From assembly GCF_013155545.1 (NCBI RefSeq), contig NZ_JABJVV010000014.1, positions 1-64,000 on the forward strand: 64,000 bases of DNA, in the 5' to 3' direction. The DNA is from Caenimonas soli. Its GTDB lineage: Bacteria; Pseudomonadota; Gammaproteobacteria; Burkholderiales; Burkholderiaceae_C. A program made the translations under genes and the position numbers. Below, piece by piece: positions 26,826 through 34,858 of this stretch (the first letter of the stretch is position 1; each line of letters starts with the position of its first letter). Below the pieces are notes generated by a model. That model worked only from the letters and a program-made list of their open reading frames with translations. It did not search any database and was not told the DNA's origin.

Positions 26826-27512
26826 ATGACTTCAGCGAAATCCAACGCCCTCCCGAAACGGGGCTCCCAGCCGCTGTCCGCCGAGCAGGTCTGCGACCGC
26901 ATCCGCGCGGCGATCCTGCGGGGCGACTTGAAGCCCGGCGAGAAGCTGACGGAGCAGGACCTCGCGGCTGAATTCGAGGTCAGTCGCACGCCGGTGCGGG
27001 AGGCGATTCGCCAACTGGAAGTCGAGCGCCTTGTCGCGCGCACGCGGTTTGTCGGCGTGACGGTCAGGCAGCTGACTCCGAAGGAATTGATCGAGCTGCT
27101 GGATATCCGTGAGGTGCTGGAAGGACTGGTGGCGCGGCTGGCGACGCAGCACATGGATGCCGTCCATCTGCAGCGTCTGAAGAAGACGCAGCAACTGCTG
27201 GCCGCCAGTGCAAAGAAGGGTGATGTGCCAGAGTACCTGGACCACGCGCTGGCGTTTCGGCGCCTGCTGATCGAATGCTGCCAGAGTGAGACGCTGGCCG
27301 AGAACGTATTGAGTATCGAGAATCGTCTGCGATTGATGGGCAGCCGGACCGCAGCGATTCCCGGGCGCATGGAAGCATCCATCGAGGAGCACGAGAAGCT
27401 GCTGCAGGCGATCTCGCGGGGGGACGCAGCCGCGGCGGAGCAGATGAACCGCGAACGGATCCGGCATATTCGCGCCGCAGTGGCGAATTCCTTGTCCTAC
27501 TCGATCCTGTAG
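26826..27512 (+). CDS. GntR-family transcriptional regulator (FCD subfamily)
   Basis: A 228-aa regulator. The N-terminal winged helix (about residues 19-85) contains KLTEQDLAAEFEVSRTPVREAIRQLEVE, which is diagnostic for GntR. The C-terminal helical FCD-type ligand domain follows (ELIELLDIREVLEGLVARLA, then EHEKLLQAISRGDAAAAEQMN). It is the last gene of the sulfatase operon and ends 1 bp before the convergent aldolase stop. I infer it is the local repressor acting on the inverted repeat at 21042-21073. Confidence 0.9.
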   Translation: MTSAKSNALPKRGSQPLSAEQVCDRIRAAILRGDLKPGEKLTEQDLAAEFEVSRTPVREAIRQLEVERLVARTRFVGVTVRQLTPKELIELLDIREVLEGLVARLATQHMDAVHLQRLKKTQQLLAASAKKGDVPEYLDHALAFRRLLIECCQSETLAENVLSIENRLRLMGSRTAAIPGRMEASIEEHEKLLQAISRGDAAAAEQMNRERIRHIRAAVANSLSYSIL

Positions 27513-27513
27513 C

Positions 27514-28311
27514 TCAGCTGCGATAGGACGTTCCCCGCTCGCGCTCGAGCTTGCGGATGAGGCCTGGCCATTCCACGCGACCGACTTCGAGGAAGCCGCC
27601 GGAACCAAGCATCTTCCGTCCCTGGGCACGCGTGTGGGCAATCGTGGCCTGAGACAGTTCGCGCAGCTCAACGCCGCCGGCCTGGCCGTCGATCTGGTAC
27701 TTGCACGCGGTCTCGAGCCGGTGCATCCAGCAGAACGCCTCGCCGACGCTGCGTCCCACCGTGAGCGCGCCGTGGTTGCGAAGGATGAGGACCCTGCCGT
27801 CTCCAAGGTCACGAACGAGACGGCTGCGCTCGTCCTCGTCGAGAGCCGCGCCTTCGTAGTCGTGGTACCCGAGGAAGTCCAGCATCACGGCGGCTTTCTG
27901 GCTCAGCGGCCGCAGGCCCAGTGCCTGCATCGCCACCGCGTTGTTCGCGCGCGTGTGCGAGTGCATCACGCAGACCACGTCGGACTTGGACATGTGCACC
28001 GCACTGTGGATGATGAACCCCGCGGGATTCAGGAGGGACGGATCCCCTTCGATCACCTTGCCGTGCATGTCGACCTTGAGCAGGCTGGTCGCCGTCATTT
28101 CGTCGAACAGGACACCCAGGGGATTGACCAGGAAGTGGTGGTGCGGCCCGGGAAGGATCACCGAGATATGCGTAGATGCCATATCCGACATGCCGTACAG
28201 GTCAGTGAGCTGGAAGCACGCGGCGAGGTCGCATCGCAGCCGCCATTCCTGCGGGTCCATTCCCTCGGGAGGAGGCGCGGTCGTGTGAGTGTGTAGCGTT
28301 TCGTCGTTCAA
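27514..28311 (-). CDS. Class II aldolase/adducin family protein
   Basis: A 265-aa class II aldolase/adducin-domain protein, a zinc-dependent family acting on hydroxy-acids or sugar phosphates. The metal-binding VMHSHTRANNAV (HxH, about residue 117) and the third His in LILRNHGALTVG (about residue 177) are visible. The N-terminus RLRCDLAACFQLTDLYGMSD is typical of family members near amidase and Bug genes. Its start overlaps the stop of the upstream Bug gene by 4 bp. The substrate is unknown; decarboxylase or aldol-cleavage activity is possible. Confidence 0.88.
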   Translation of the reverse strand: MNDETLHTHTTAPPPEGMDPQEWRLRCDLAACFQLTDLYGMSDMASTHISVILPGPHHHFLVNPLGVLFDEMTATSLLKVDMHGKVIEGDPSLLNPAGFIIHSAVHMSKSDVVCVMHSHTRANNAVAMQALGLRPLSQKAAVMLDFLGYHDYEGAALDEDERSRLVRDLGDGRVLILRNHGALTVGRSVGEAFCWMHRLETACKYQIDGQAGGVELRELSQATIAHTRAQGRKMLGSGGFLEVGRVEWPGLIRKLERERGTSYRS

Positions 28312-29327
28312 TTGGATGCTCCAGCGATGCGGGGACTTGCGGTGGCCAGGGTCTTCGACATCGCGGTCCAGCGCGCGAGGTCGGCCTTCACGAAGGCAAG
28401 CGTCTCGGCGGGGGGAGCGCTCTCCACCAAGAGGCCGATTTCGGCGAGGCTGGACTTCAACTCCGGCGCGGCTAGCGCTTCATTCAATGCTCCGGCCAAG
28501 GTGGCGGCGATGTCGGCCGGCAGGCCGGCGGGAGCCAGCAATGCGAACCAGTTGGAGATCGCGAGCTCGGGCATCCCGAGTTCCTGCACCGTCGGCACTG
28601 CCGGCAGCACCTGCAGGCGGGAGCTAGCCGTCACTGCGAGCGCCTTCATCTTGCCCGCTTGCACGTTTGCCAGCACAAGAGGCACGGTCACGGACGTGAT
28701 GCCCAGGTCACCGCGCATCAGGTCCGTCATCACTTCAGGTTGGCCGCGATAAGGGACGTGCGTCAAGTTGATCTTTTGCTGCGCCTTCAACAGCTCCATG
28801 GTGAAGAAGGGAGTCGTCCCGATGCCGGCCGAGCCGTAGTTGACTTGTCCCGGTCGCGCACGGGCGTAGTCGACGAACTCGGCGAGGGTGCGTGCCGGCA
28901 TCGCGTTGCCGGTCACGATCGCCTGCGGAATGGTCCCTATCATCCCGATCGCGCTGAACGCGGTCATGGGGTTCCAGGACTGCGGCCCCTCGCTGGAGGC
29001 CAGCATCGTTGTGGGGCCGCTGGCGAGCACGAGCGTGTAGCCATCCGCCGGGGCACGGGCCGCTGCCGCATAGCCGATGCTGCCGGCGGCACCGGTCTTG
29101 TTTTCGACGATGAAGCTCTGCTTGAGACGATCGGAGAATCGCTGCGTCAAGCGCCTGGCGATGATGTCGACGATGCCCCCGGGGGGGAAGGCAACGACAA
29201 CCGTGACGGGCCGCTCGGGATAGACCGCGTGCGCCGGCACATTCGCCAGGAGCGCAACTGCGGCAAGGGACAACACGACGGCAAGGCGATGCCTGCGCGG
29301 CGCTGGAACGGGGTGTGGATGCATCAT
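28308..29327 (-). CDS. Bug-family (TctC-type) solute-binding protein
   Basis: A 339-aa periplasmic receptor. I chose the ATG at 29327 (first of two adjacent Met), with AAGGAGA 6 bp upstream; the open frame further upstream is not supported. An N-terminal signal peptide (hydrophobic AVVLSLAAVALLANVPAHA) is followed by RPVTVVVAFPPGGIVDIIAR and FIVENKTGAAGSIGY, then LTHVPYRGQPEVMTDLMRG. It is the third gene of the amidase operon and coupled by ATGA to the aldolase gene. Confidence 0.9.
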   Translation of the reverse strand: MMHPHPVPAPRRHRLAVVLSLAAVALLANVPAHAVYPERPVTVVVAFPPGGIVDIIARRLTQRFSDRLKQSFIVENKTGAAGSIGYAAAARAPADGYTLVLASGPTTMLASSEGPQSWNPMTAFSAIGMIGTIPQAIVTGNAMPARTLAEFVDYARARPGQVNYGSAGIGTTPFFTMELLKAQQKINLTHVPYRGQPEVMTDLMRGDLGITSVTVPLVLANVQAGKMKALAVTASSRLQVLPAVPTVQELGMPELAISNWFALLAPAGLPADIAATLAGALNEALAAPELKSSLAEIGLLVESAPPAETLAFVKADLARWTAMSKTLATASPRIAGASN

Positions 29328-29346
29328 GATGTGTCTCCTTCGTCTC

Positions 29347-30348
29347 TCACTCTTCGCTCTTGAATCCGGATGCCTCGACGATGGGGCGCCAGAACGTGCG
29401 CTCGGCACGCAGCACCTTCCCCGCCGTCGCACCGTCCCAACCGGTCGGCTCGAGCCCCGCACGCGTGAGTTGAGCCTGGACGTGCGGCTGACTGACGGCC
29501 GCGATGAAGGCGCGCTCCAGCCGCTGGACTACCGCGGGTGGCGTGCCTGCGGGAACATAGGCGCCGTACCAGGCGTTGGCATGATCGAACCCATCGATCC
29601 CGGCTTCCTTCAGGGTGGGCACGTCGGGCAGCGCACGGTTGCGGCGCGTGCCTGAGACTCCAAGGATGCGAACCCTGCCGGCGCGGTGCAGTTCAAGCTG
29701 GCTCGCCAACGCGTCGGTGCCGATCGGAACATGGCCGCCAACGAGGTCCGTCGCCAGCGGCGCACCGCCCTTGTAGGAAACCGGATTCAGCGGCACGCCG
29801 ATCGTCTTGGACATGGCGAGAATCGAGAAGTGCAGGAGGCCTCCGAGCGACGTCAACCCGACTGCGCCGCGGTCCGGGTGGGCGCGCACCCAGGCGACGT
29901 ACTGGCCGATGTTCTGGTACGGGCTGCTCGAGCTGGTCGATACGACCGTGGGGACATTCACGAGGTGCGCCACGGGAACGAAGTCGCGTTCGACGTCGTA
30001 GTCGAGACGCTTGTAGGTCATCGGGAAAATGATGAATGGGGCGCTCGAAGCGAGCAGCACCGTCTTGCCGTCGGCGGGTGCGCGCTTCGCGAGATCGATG
30101 GAGATGCGCGTCGAGGCGCCGGGCTTGTTCTCGACCAGTACCGTCTCACCTGTCGTTGTTCGCAGCTGCTCCGCCAGGGCACGCGCCAGGGTATCGAGCG
30201 GACCACCGGGCGGGAAACCGACGATCAGCTTCAGTGGCGCCTTCGCGTCGGCGCCGCCCGCTGGAGCCTGGGCATGTGCATGCACCAGGCCCAACATGAG
30301 AGCAGCCACGGTGGCTGCCCGGACAATCTGCTTGCGTACAGTCTTCAT
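29347..30348 (-). CDS. Bug-family (TctC-type) solute-binding protein, second of a tandem pair
   Basis: A 333-aa periplasmic receptor starting at ATG 30348 with a signal peptide (VAALMLGLVHAHAQ). Family landmarks are LKLIVGFPPGGPLDTLARAL, VLVENKPGASTRISID and NPVSYKGGAPLATDLVGGHV. It lies between the amidase (3 bp) and the other Bug gene (19 bp). The two tandem Bug proteins differ clearly in sequence, so they probably bind different ligands rather than being a recent duplication. Confidence 0.9.
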   Translation of the reverse strand: MKTVRKQIVRAATVAALMLGLVHAHAQAPAGGADAKAPLKLIVGFPPGGPLDTLARALAEQLRTTTGETVLVENKPGASTRISIDLAKRAPADGKTVLLASSAPFIIFPMTYKRLDYDVERDFVPVAHLVNVPTVVSTSSSSPYQNIGQYVAWVRAHPDRGAVGLTSLGGLLHFSILAMSKTIGVPLNPVSYKGGAPLATDLVGGHVPIGTDALASQLELHRAGRVRILGVSGTRRNRALPDVPTLKEAGIDGFDHANAWYGAYVPAGTPPAVVQRLERAFIAAVSQPHVQAQLTRAGLEPTGWDGATAGKVLRAERTFWRPIVEASGFKSEE

Positions 30349-30351
30349 TGC

Positions 30352-31782
30352 TCACCTCAAGTCGGGTCTATGGGAGAGAAGTGCTTGCGACTCTTCGAGG
30401 CGCGAAGCGGCGTGCAGGAGGTCCGCCTCGCGCCGGAAGCGGCCGACCAGCTGAATGCCGATGGGGAGCCCGCCGGCGCCGAAACCGCAAGGGAGCGTCA
30501 CGGCAGGATGGCCCGTCAGGTTGAACGGCATGGTCCAGGGGAACCAGTTCGCACGGACTTCAGGGAATTTCTCCCCGTCGATCTCGATCGTGCCGAACAG
30601 GTCCTGGTCGATGGGAAGCGCGGTGCGCGACAGCGTGGGCATCGCGAGCAGATCGTTTTCGCGCAGCAGCGACTGGACGTGCCGGAACAGCCGGGTGCGG
30701 TCGAACATCGCCTGCTGGTAGTCGACGCCGCTCACGTGGGCAGCCAGTTCCAGTTGCTGAAGCAGTGACGGGCTCATGTCGCCGGGGCGCTCGCGCGCCA
30801 TGGAGCTGAACCTTGCGAGCCATACGGTGTGGTTGATGGTCCGCCACAGCTGCTCGATGTCGAAGTCGACAGTTTCCGGCATCTCCGCCAGCTCCGCACC
30901 CAGCGAGCGCAAGTGACCCAGCGCCGATTCGAATGCGGAAACGACTTCCAGCGATACAGGGCGACCCTTCAGCGCCTTGGCAAACAGAATGCGCTTGCCG
31001 CGCAAGTCATCTGTCGCACCCGCTGCCATGGAGTAGTCCGGCACCGGTACGTCCATCGACCACGGATCTGACGGATCAGCGCCGGCCAGCGCCTGCAGCA
31101 TGAGCGCCGTGTCGGCAACGGTGCGCGTCATCGGCGTCACGTAGGTGAGATTGCCGAAGGCATCGTCCACCTGGCTGTGCGGGACGGTTCCCATGCTTTG
31201 CTTGAGGCCGACCACGCCATTGCACGCCGCAGGAATGCGTGTCGAGCCGCCGCCATCGGTGGCTATGCCGATCGGTGCGATGCCGGCTGCCACGGCCACG
31301 GCCGCACCTCCGCTGGAGCCGCCGCTCGTGTGCGCAGCGCTCCACGCGTTGCGCGTGCGGCCGAAGAGGGGAGCGTCGGTCAGGCACTTCGCCCCGAACT
31401 CGGACGTGGTCGTCTTCCCGATGAGAATGGCGCCCTGGCGGCGCAGGCGCGCCACTGCTTCAGCGTCTTCCGAAGGAACGTTCTTCTCGTAGAACAGCGA
31501 GCCGAAGGTGGTGCGCACCCCGCGCGTGTTGACCAAGTCCTTGCACGTGTACGGAATCCCGTGCAGCAGCCCAAGTGGTTCTCCGCGCATCACGGCGCGT
31601 TCGGCAGCACGTGCTTCCTGGATCGCTTCTTCGCCGCAGATGGTGATGAAGCAGTTGAGTTCAGGCTGCAGCCGCTGCGCACGGTCGAGCACCGCTGTCG
31701 TCACTTCCACGGGGGACACCTCGCGCCGCGCGATCCGTTCACGCAGCGCGGTGGCTGTCATCAGGCAAAGTTCGTCGTTCAT
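30352..31782 (-). CDS. Amidase (amidase-signature family)
   Basis: A 476-aa amidase hydrolysing a carboxamide to acid and ammonia by a Ser-Ser-Lys triad. The Lys lies in GIPYTCKDLVNT (about residue 77). The Ser-rich signature HTSGGSSGGAAVAVAAG (about residue 155) and GIATDGGGSTRIPAACNGVVGLK (about residues 173-195) are complete. I chose ATG 31782; the open frame upstream runs into the regulatory palindrome. GatA-type amidotransferase is unlikely because no gatB/gatC is near. It heads an operon with two Bug genes and an aldolase, divergent from a LysR gene. Confidence 0.9.
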   Translation of the reverse strand: MNDELCLMTATALRERIARREVSPVEVTTAVLDRAQRLQPELNCFITICGEEAIQEARAAERAVMRGEPLGLLHGIPYTCKDLVNTRGVRTTFGSLFYEKNVPSEDAEAVARLRRQGAILIGKTTTSEFGAKCLTDAPLFGRTRNAWSAAHTSGGSSGGAAVAVAAGIAPIGIATDGGGSTRIPAACNGVVGLKQSMGTVPHSQVDDAFGNLTYVTPMTRTVADTALMLQALAGADPSDPWSMDVPVPDYSMAAGATDDLRGKRILFAKALKGRPVSLEVVSAFESALGHLRSLGAELAEMPETVDFDIEQLWRTINHTVWLARFSSMARERPGDMSPSLLQQLELAAHVSGVDYQQAMFDRTRLFRHVQSLLRENDLLAMPTLSRTALPIDQDLFGTIEIDGEKFPEVRANWFPWTMPFNLTGHPAVTLPCGFGAGGLPIGIQLVGRFRREADLLHAASRLEESQALLSHRPDLR

Positions 31783-31835
31783 GCTTGACAGATTGGCACG
31801 CGGCGCCCTGGGCGTCCAATATCCATTTACGACCG

Positions 31836-31858
31836 ACCCATACGAGATTAGTATGGGT
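31836..31858. promoter_or_regulatory. LysR-type operator palindrome
   Basis: ACCCATAC (31836-31843) and GTATGGGT (31851-31858) are perfect inverted arms with a 7-bp spacer. The core ATAC-N7-GTAT fits the T-N11-A rule of LysR boxes. It ends 2 bp before the LysR start codon and lies 53 bp from the amidase start, so it can serve both promoters. Confidence 0.75.
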
Positions 31859-31860
31859 GG

Positions 31861-32748
31861 ATGGATCTCAAGAGCCTTCGCTATTTCGTCGCGGTGGCTG
31901 AAGCCCGCAGCGTCGGCAAGGCGGCATTGCACCTGCACATGGCGCAGCCTCCGCTATCCGTGCAGATCCGCAACCTGGAAGCGCGCCTGGGCACTGCGCT
32001 ATTTCGCCGCGACTCGGACGGGATGCAGCTGACCGAGGCGGGCCGGGCGCTGTTCTCTCGTGCCAAGGAAGCGCTTGCGCTCGCACACGACGGATTCGAA
32101 GCGGCCAAAGCGGTGGCAGCCGGGCGGCGCGGGCGATTGACGGTGGGCTACATGTTCGCGCTCGGTTACGCCGTGCTGCCCCGGCTGGTGCCGGAGCTGA
32201 GGCGCACGCTTCCCGACGTCGAGCTGCAGTTTGTGGAGATGAGCGCGCTCACGTATGAAGGGTTGATCAGCGATTTCAAGGTCACAGTCGGGCTCTGCAT
32301 GCCGCCGCTGCTGCGCGAAGGAATTGTGTCGGCGCCGGTTGGCAACCAGCCGCTCCTGCTGGCCATGCCCACCCGGGCCGCCATGGCACGCCACGCTGCG
32401 GTACCGGTGCAGAAGCTGCAGGGCATCAAGCTCATTGGGCTACCGAGTCTGAAGAGCGAGAACGCCGCGGACGCTTCACCCGTCGCGGCGCTGCTGAGGC
32501 GAAACCAGGTCACTGTGCAGATCGTTGAGCGCGTCGAAACCGTTCATTCGGCACTGGCCCTGGTGCTGGCAGGCGAAGGATTCGCCATCGTGCCGGCCTG
32601 CGCAGCGGTCGGTAGTCCTCCTGGACTGGTGTTCCGGCCCCTGGAAGGTGAAAATGAGGGGATCGATGTCGCGGTGTGTTGGCGACGTGATCTGGACAGT
32701 CCACTGATCAAGCCGTTCATTGCCGCTGTGCGCTCGGCGATGAAATGA
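31861..32748 (+). CDS. LysR-family transcriptional regulator
   Basis: A 295-aa LysR protein. The N-terminal helix-turn-helix MDLKSLRYFVAVAEARSVGKAALHLHMAQPPLSVQIRNLE-type region (about residues 1-60) is typical, and the rest is the periplasmic-binding-like effector domain. It diverges from the amidase operon over a palindrome that abuts its own ATG. There is no normal ribosome binding site between palindrome and start, so the transcript may be leaderless or very short. It most likely controls the amidase-Bug-Bug-aldolase operon in response to a substrate-derived effector. Confidence 0.92.
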   Translation: MDLKSLRYFVAVAEARSVGKAALHLHMAQPPLSVQIRNLEARLGTALFRRDSDGMQLTEAGRALFSRAKEALALAHDGFEAAKAVAAGRRGRLTVGYMFALGYAVLPRLVPELRRTLPDVELQFVEMSALTYEGLISDFKVTVGLCMPPLLREGIVSAPVGNQPLLLAMPTRAAMARHAAVPVQKLQGIKLIGLPSLKSENAADASPVAALLRRNQVTVQIVERVETVHSALALVLAGEGFAIVPACAAVGSPPGLVFRPLEGENEGIDVAVCWRRDLDSPLIKPFIAAVRSAMK

Positions 32749-32801
32749 CAGGCGCGCGCCGCAGGCTATGAATTCCTGCCCGCTTTTTGGGGAAACGAAC
32801 T

Positions 32802-33242
32802 ATGAAGACCGTGGCGGAGCTTCTCAAGGCGAAAGGCGATGGGACGGTTCACACCGTCGAGCACACGGCCTCTGTGTTCGACGCCGTCAAGCTGATGGCT
32901 GAGAAGAACATCGGTGCGCTCCTCGTCCTGGAGCAAGGCCGGATCGTCGGCATGATCACCGAGCGCGACTATGCGCGCAAGGTCGTTCTGATGGCGCGCT
33001 CCTCAAAGGACACGCCACTGCGCGAGATCATGACAACGTCGGTCATCTACGTGCGCCCCGACCAGAGCAGCGAGGAGTGCATGGCACTGATGACCGAAAA
33101 CCGGGTGCGGCATCTGCCGGTTATCGAGGACGGCAGGCTGACCGGCCTGCTGTCGATCGGGGATCTGGTCAAGAGCATCATCTCGGAGCAGAAGTTCATC
33201 ATCGAACAGCTGCAGCACTACATCTCCGGACAGCGCGGCTGA
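32802..33242 (+). CDS. CBS-domain protein
   Basis: A 146-aa protein consisting of two CBS domains (about residues 8-64 and 76-133), with IGALLVLEQGRIVGMITERDYARKV-type and RHLPVIEDGRLTGLLSIGDLV motifs. Such pairs bind adenine nucleotides and act as energy sensors. I chose ATG 32802 (MKTVAELL); an in-frame TTG 15 bp upstream is less likely. It stands alone on the strand after the LysR gene and has no partner enzyme next to it. The function is unknown. Confidence 0.9.
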   Translation: MKTVAELLKAKGDGTVHTVEHTASVFDAVKLMAEKNIGALLVLEQGRIVGMITERDYARKVVLMARSSKDTPLREIMTTSVIYVRPDQSSEECMALMTENRVRHLPVIEDGRLTGLLSIGDLVKSIISEQKFIIEQLQHYISGQRG

Positions 33243-33537
33243 TTTTTCCGACGGTGGTCGCCGAGGACTTGGCGGCCGGTCGCCTGCGGCGTCATCAAAT
33301 CGTCGCGAACATTTCGTCCGGCTTGACGATCTCGCACTGGCTAAGGAAATGACATCCTGATGTGAAATTCCTCGTAGACGGCCTTCACCTGTTCAGGAGC
33401 CATTTCTGGCCTGAGAAGCGGCACGTGTGGCTAAGGACCTTTGTCTGTTGAGTTGCTGCGGCTTTCGGCAGGCCATTTGAAAACAGCATTATCCCGCCGG
33501 GAAAGCACGGGATACCTTTACAAAACGCTCGCGGCTG
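33243..33537. other. Intergenic stretch without a recognised gene
   Basis: About 295 bp between the CBS gene and the IclR gene. I find no ORF with a supportable family, no tRNA and no strong terminator. A 20-codon frame on the minus strand (33341-33403) is too short to support. It could be degraded remnant sequence. Confidence 0.4.
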
Positions 33538-34275
33538 TCAGGCGGAGGCTCCCAAGTGCCGCTCGATCTCGCTCTTCATCGCTGCCGCCAAGTCCGCAAT
33601 GCGCGCGCTCACGCGGAACATCGGCCCGGCCAGCAGCAGGGCGAATTGGCGATGCGGCATCTTCAGGGGCAGCGCCACACCGCCTAAGTCCGGCGTGAAC
33701 TCGGCGTTGCCCTCGAACCAGCCGCGCTCCAGCGAGCGCTGGATTTCCTTTTCGACCGCCTCCACGCTCATGAGCGTGGAGGCCGTATAGCGCTCGAAGT
33801 TCGCCCGCCGCAGCACGGCCGAACGATCGGCAGGCGTCATCTGCGACAGCAGGGCGCGGCCGGTGGCCGTCACATGCAGCGGGACCAGCTTGCCTGGGGA
33901 GGCGGTATAGCGGATGGCATGGGGCGATTCCACGACATCCAGGAACACTGCGTACGCGCTGCTCGCGGCGGCCAGCGCCGCCGTCTCGCCCGTGCGCTCG
34001 ACGAGGGCGCGCAGCAGTTCGCGCAGCTGCTCGGGGATGGGCTCCGCGCTTTCGATCTGCTGCAGCAGCGAGAACCAGAGCGGCGAGGGATAGTAGCCAC
34101 CGCGGGTTCGCGGCTCGTAGAGGAATCCGCGTGCCGCCAGCGTACCCAGGAGGTTGAAGGTGCTCGATCGCGGCCACTCGAGCAGTTTCGAAACCTCCGC
34201 AAGCGTTGCCGGCCGCTGGTGTTTGGCAAAGAACTCGAGCAAGTCGAGCACGTTCGCCGCTTGTTTGACATTCAC
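33538..34275 (-). CDS. IclR-family transcriptional regulator
   Basis: A 245-aa regulator starting at GTG 34275. The N-terminal winged helix reads QAANVLDLLEFFAKHQRPATLAEVSKLLEWPRSSTFNLL (in the order typical of IclR). The effector domain follows with VTATGRALLSQM and GWFEGNAEFTPDLGGVALPL. Its start overlaps the stop of the acetyl-CoA-hydrolase remnant by 4 bp, so it is the third cistron of a Nudix-remnant-IclR operon. I infer that it acts on the perfect inverted repeat over the Nudix start. Confidence 0.9.
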   Translation of the reverse strand: MNVKQAANVLDLLEFFAKHQRPATLAEVSKLLEWPRSSTFNLLGTLAARGFLYEPRTRGGYYPSPLWFSLLQQIESAEPIPEQLRELLRALVERTGETAALAAASSAYAVFLDVVESPHAIRYTASPGKLVPLHVTATGRALLSQMTPADRSAVLRRANFERYTASTLMSVEAVEKEIQRSLERGWFEGNAEFTPDLGGVALPLKMPHRQFALLLAGPMFRVSARIADLAAAMKSEIERHLGASA

Positions 34276-34858
34276 GGGTTATCTCTTGCGTACAGCTCGC
34301 GCGCTGCGCGCGCCAGCGCTTCTCGATGGCTGGGCGCAGCCAGGTCGATCATCGCGCGCACCCGCTGCTGCAGGTCCATGCCGCGCAGCCGCACGGCGCC
34401 GTGCTCGGTGGCGATGCTGTCCACATCGGCGCGCGCCGTCGTGACCGGGCCGCCCAGCTTGGCGACAATGCGCGATACCGTGCCGCCCTTGGCCGCACTC
34501 GGGAAGGCGATGATCGACGCGCCGCCCGGTGACTGGCCCGCGGCCCGCTCGTAGTCCACCGGCCGTTCTCGTCGGGCGGGCTCACTTGCACGAACGCCAC
34601 GTCGCAGCCGATCGCGCCGCTTTCGATGAACGCCGGAATCTGCGAGGCATGCGCCGGTACGACGCGCATCTGCCCGGCCTTGATCAGGCGGCGGTTGGTC
34701 CCGACACCGCCGACGGTGCGCAGGCCGAGCTCGCCGCGCTGTTCTACGAGCTTTTCGGTCGGCGTCTGCGGCTCGGCCGTTCCCTGCGCAACGAGGATAT
34801 GGTCGCCCTTGCGGATCCATTCACGCAGGTCGAGGCGGGAGGGGTCGACGCGGATCAT
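34272..34858 (-). pseudogene. Acetyl-CoA hydrolase/CoA-transferase family remnant (internal deletion and frameshift)
   Basis: Two frames read parts of one protein family. The first, from ATG 34858, gives the N-terminus (IRVDPSRLDLREWIRKGDHI to DVAFVQVSPPDENGRW). The second, ending at 34272, gives the C-terminus (VDYERAAGQSPGGASIIAFP, GGTVSRIVAKLGG, RGMDLQQRVRAMI). The junction is near 34555-34562. Intact family members are about 430 aa; about 200 central residues, including the region with the catalytic Glu, are missing and the ends are out of frame. Both ends keep their 4-bp overlaps with the Nudix and IclR genes, so it was once a working middle cistron. A 169-aa truncated product is possible, but activity is not expected. 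Confidence 0.85.

Noticed and set aside
28308..30348. Tandem Bug genes as a recent duplication
   Set aside because: The two proteins differ throughout outside the family landmarks, so they are old paralogues or independently recruited.
33341..33403. 20-codon minus-strand ORF between the CBS and IclR genes
   Set aside because: Too short, with no convincing ribosome binding site context and no recognisable similarity.
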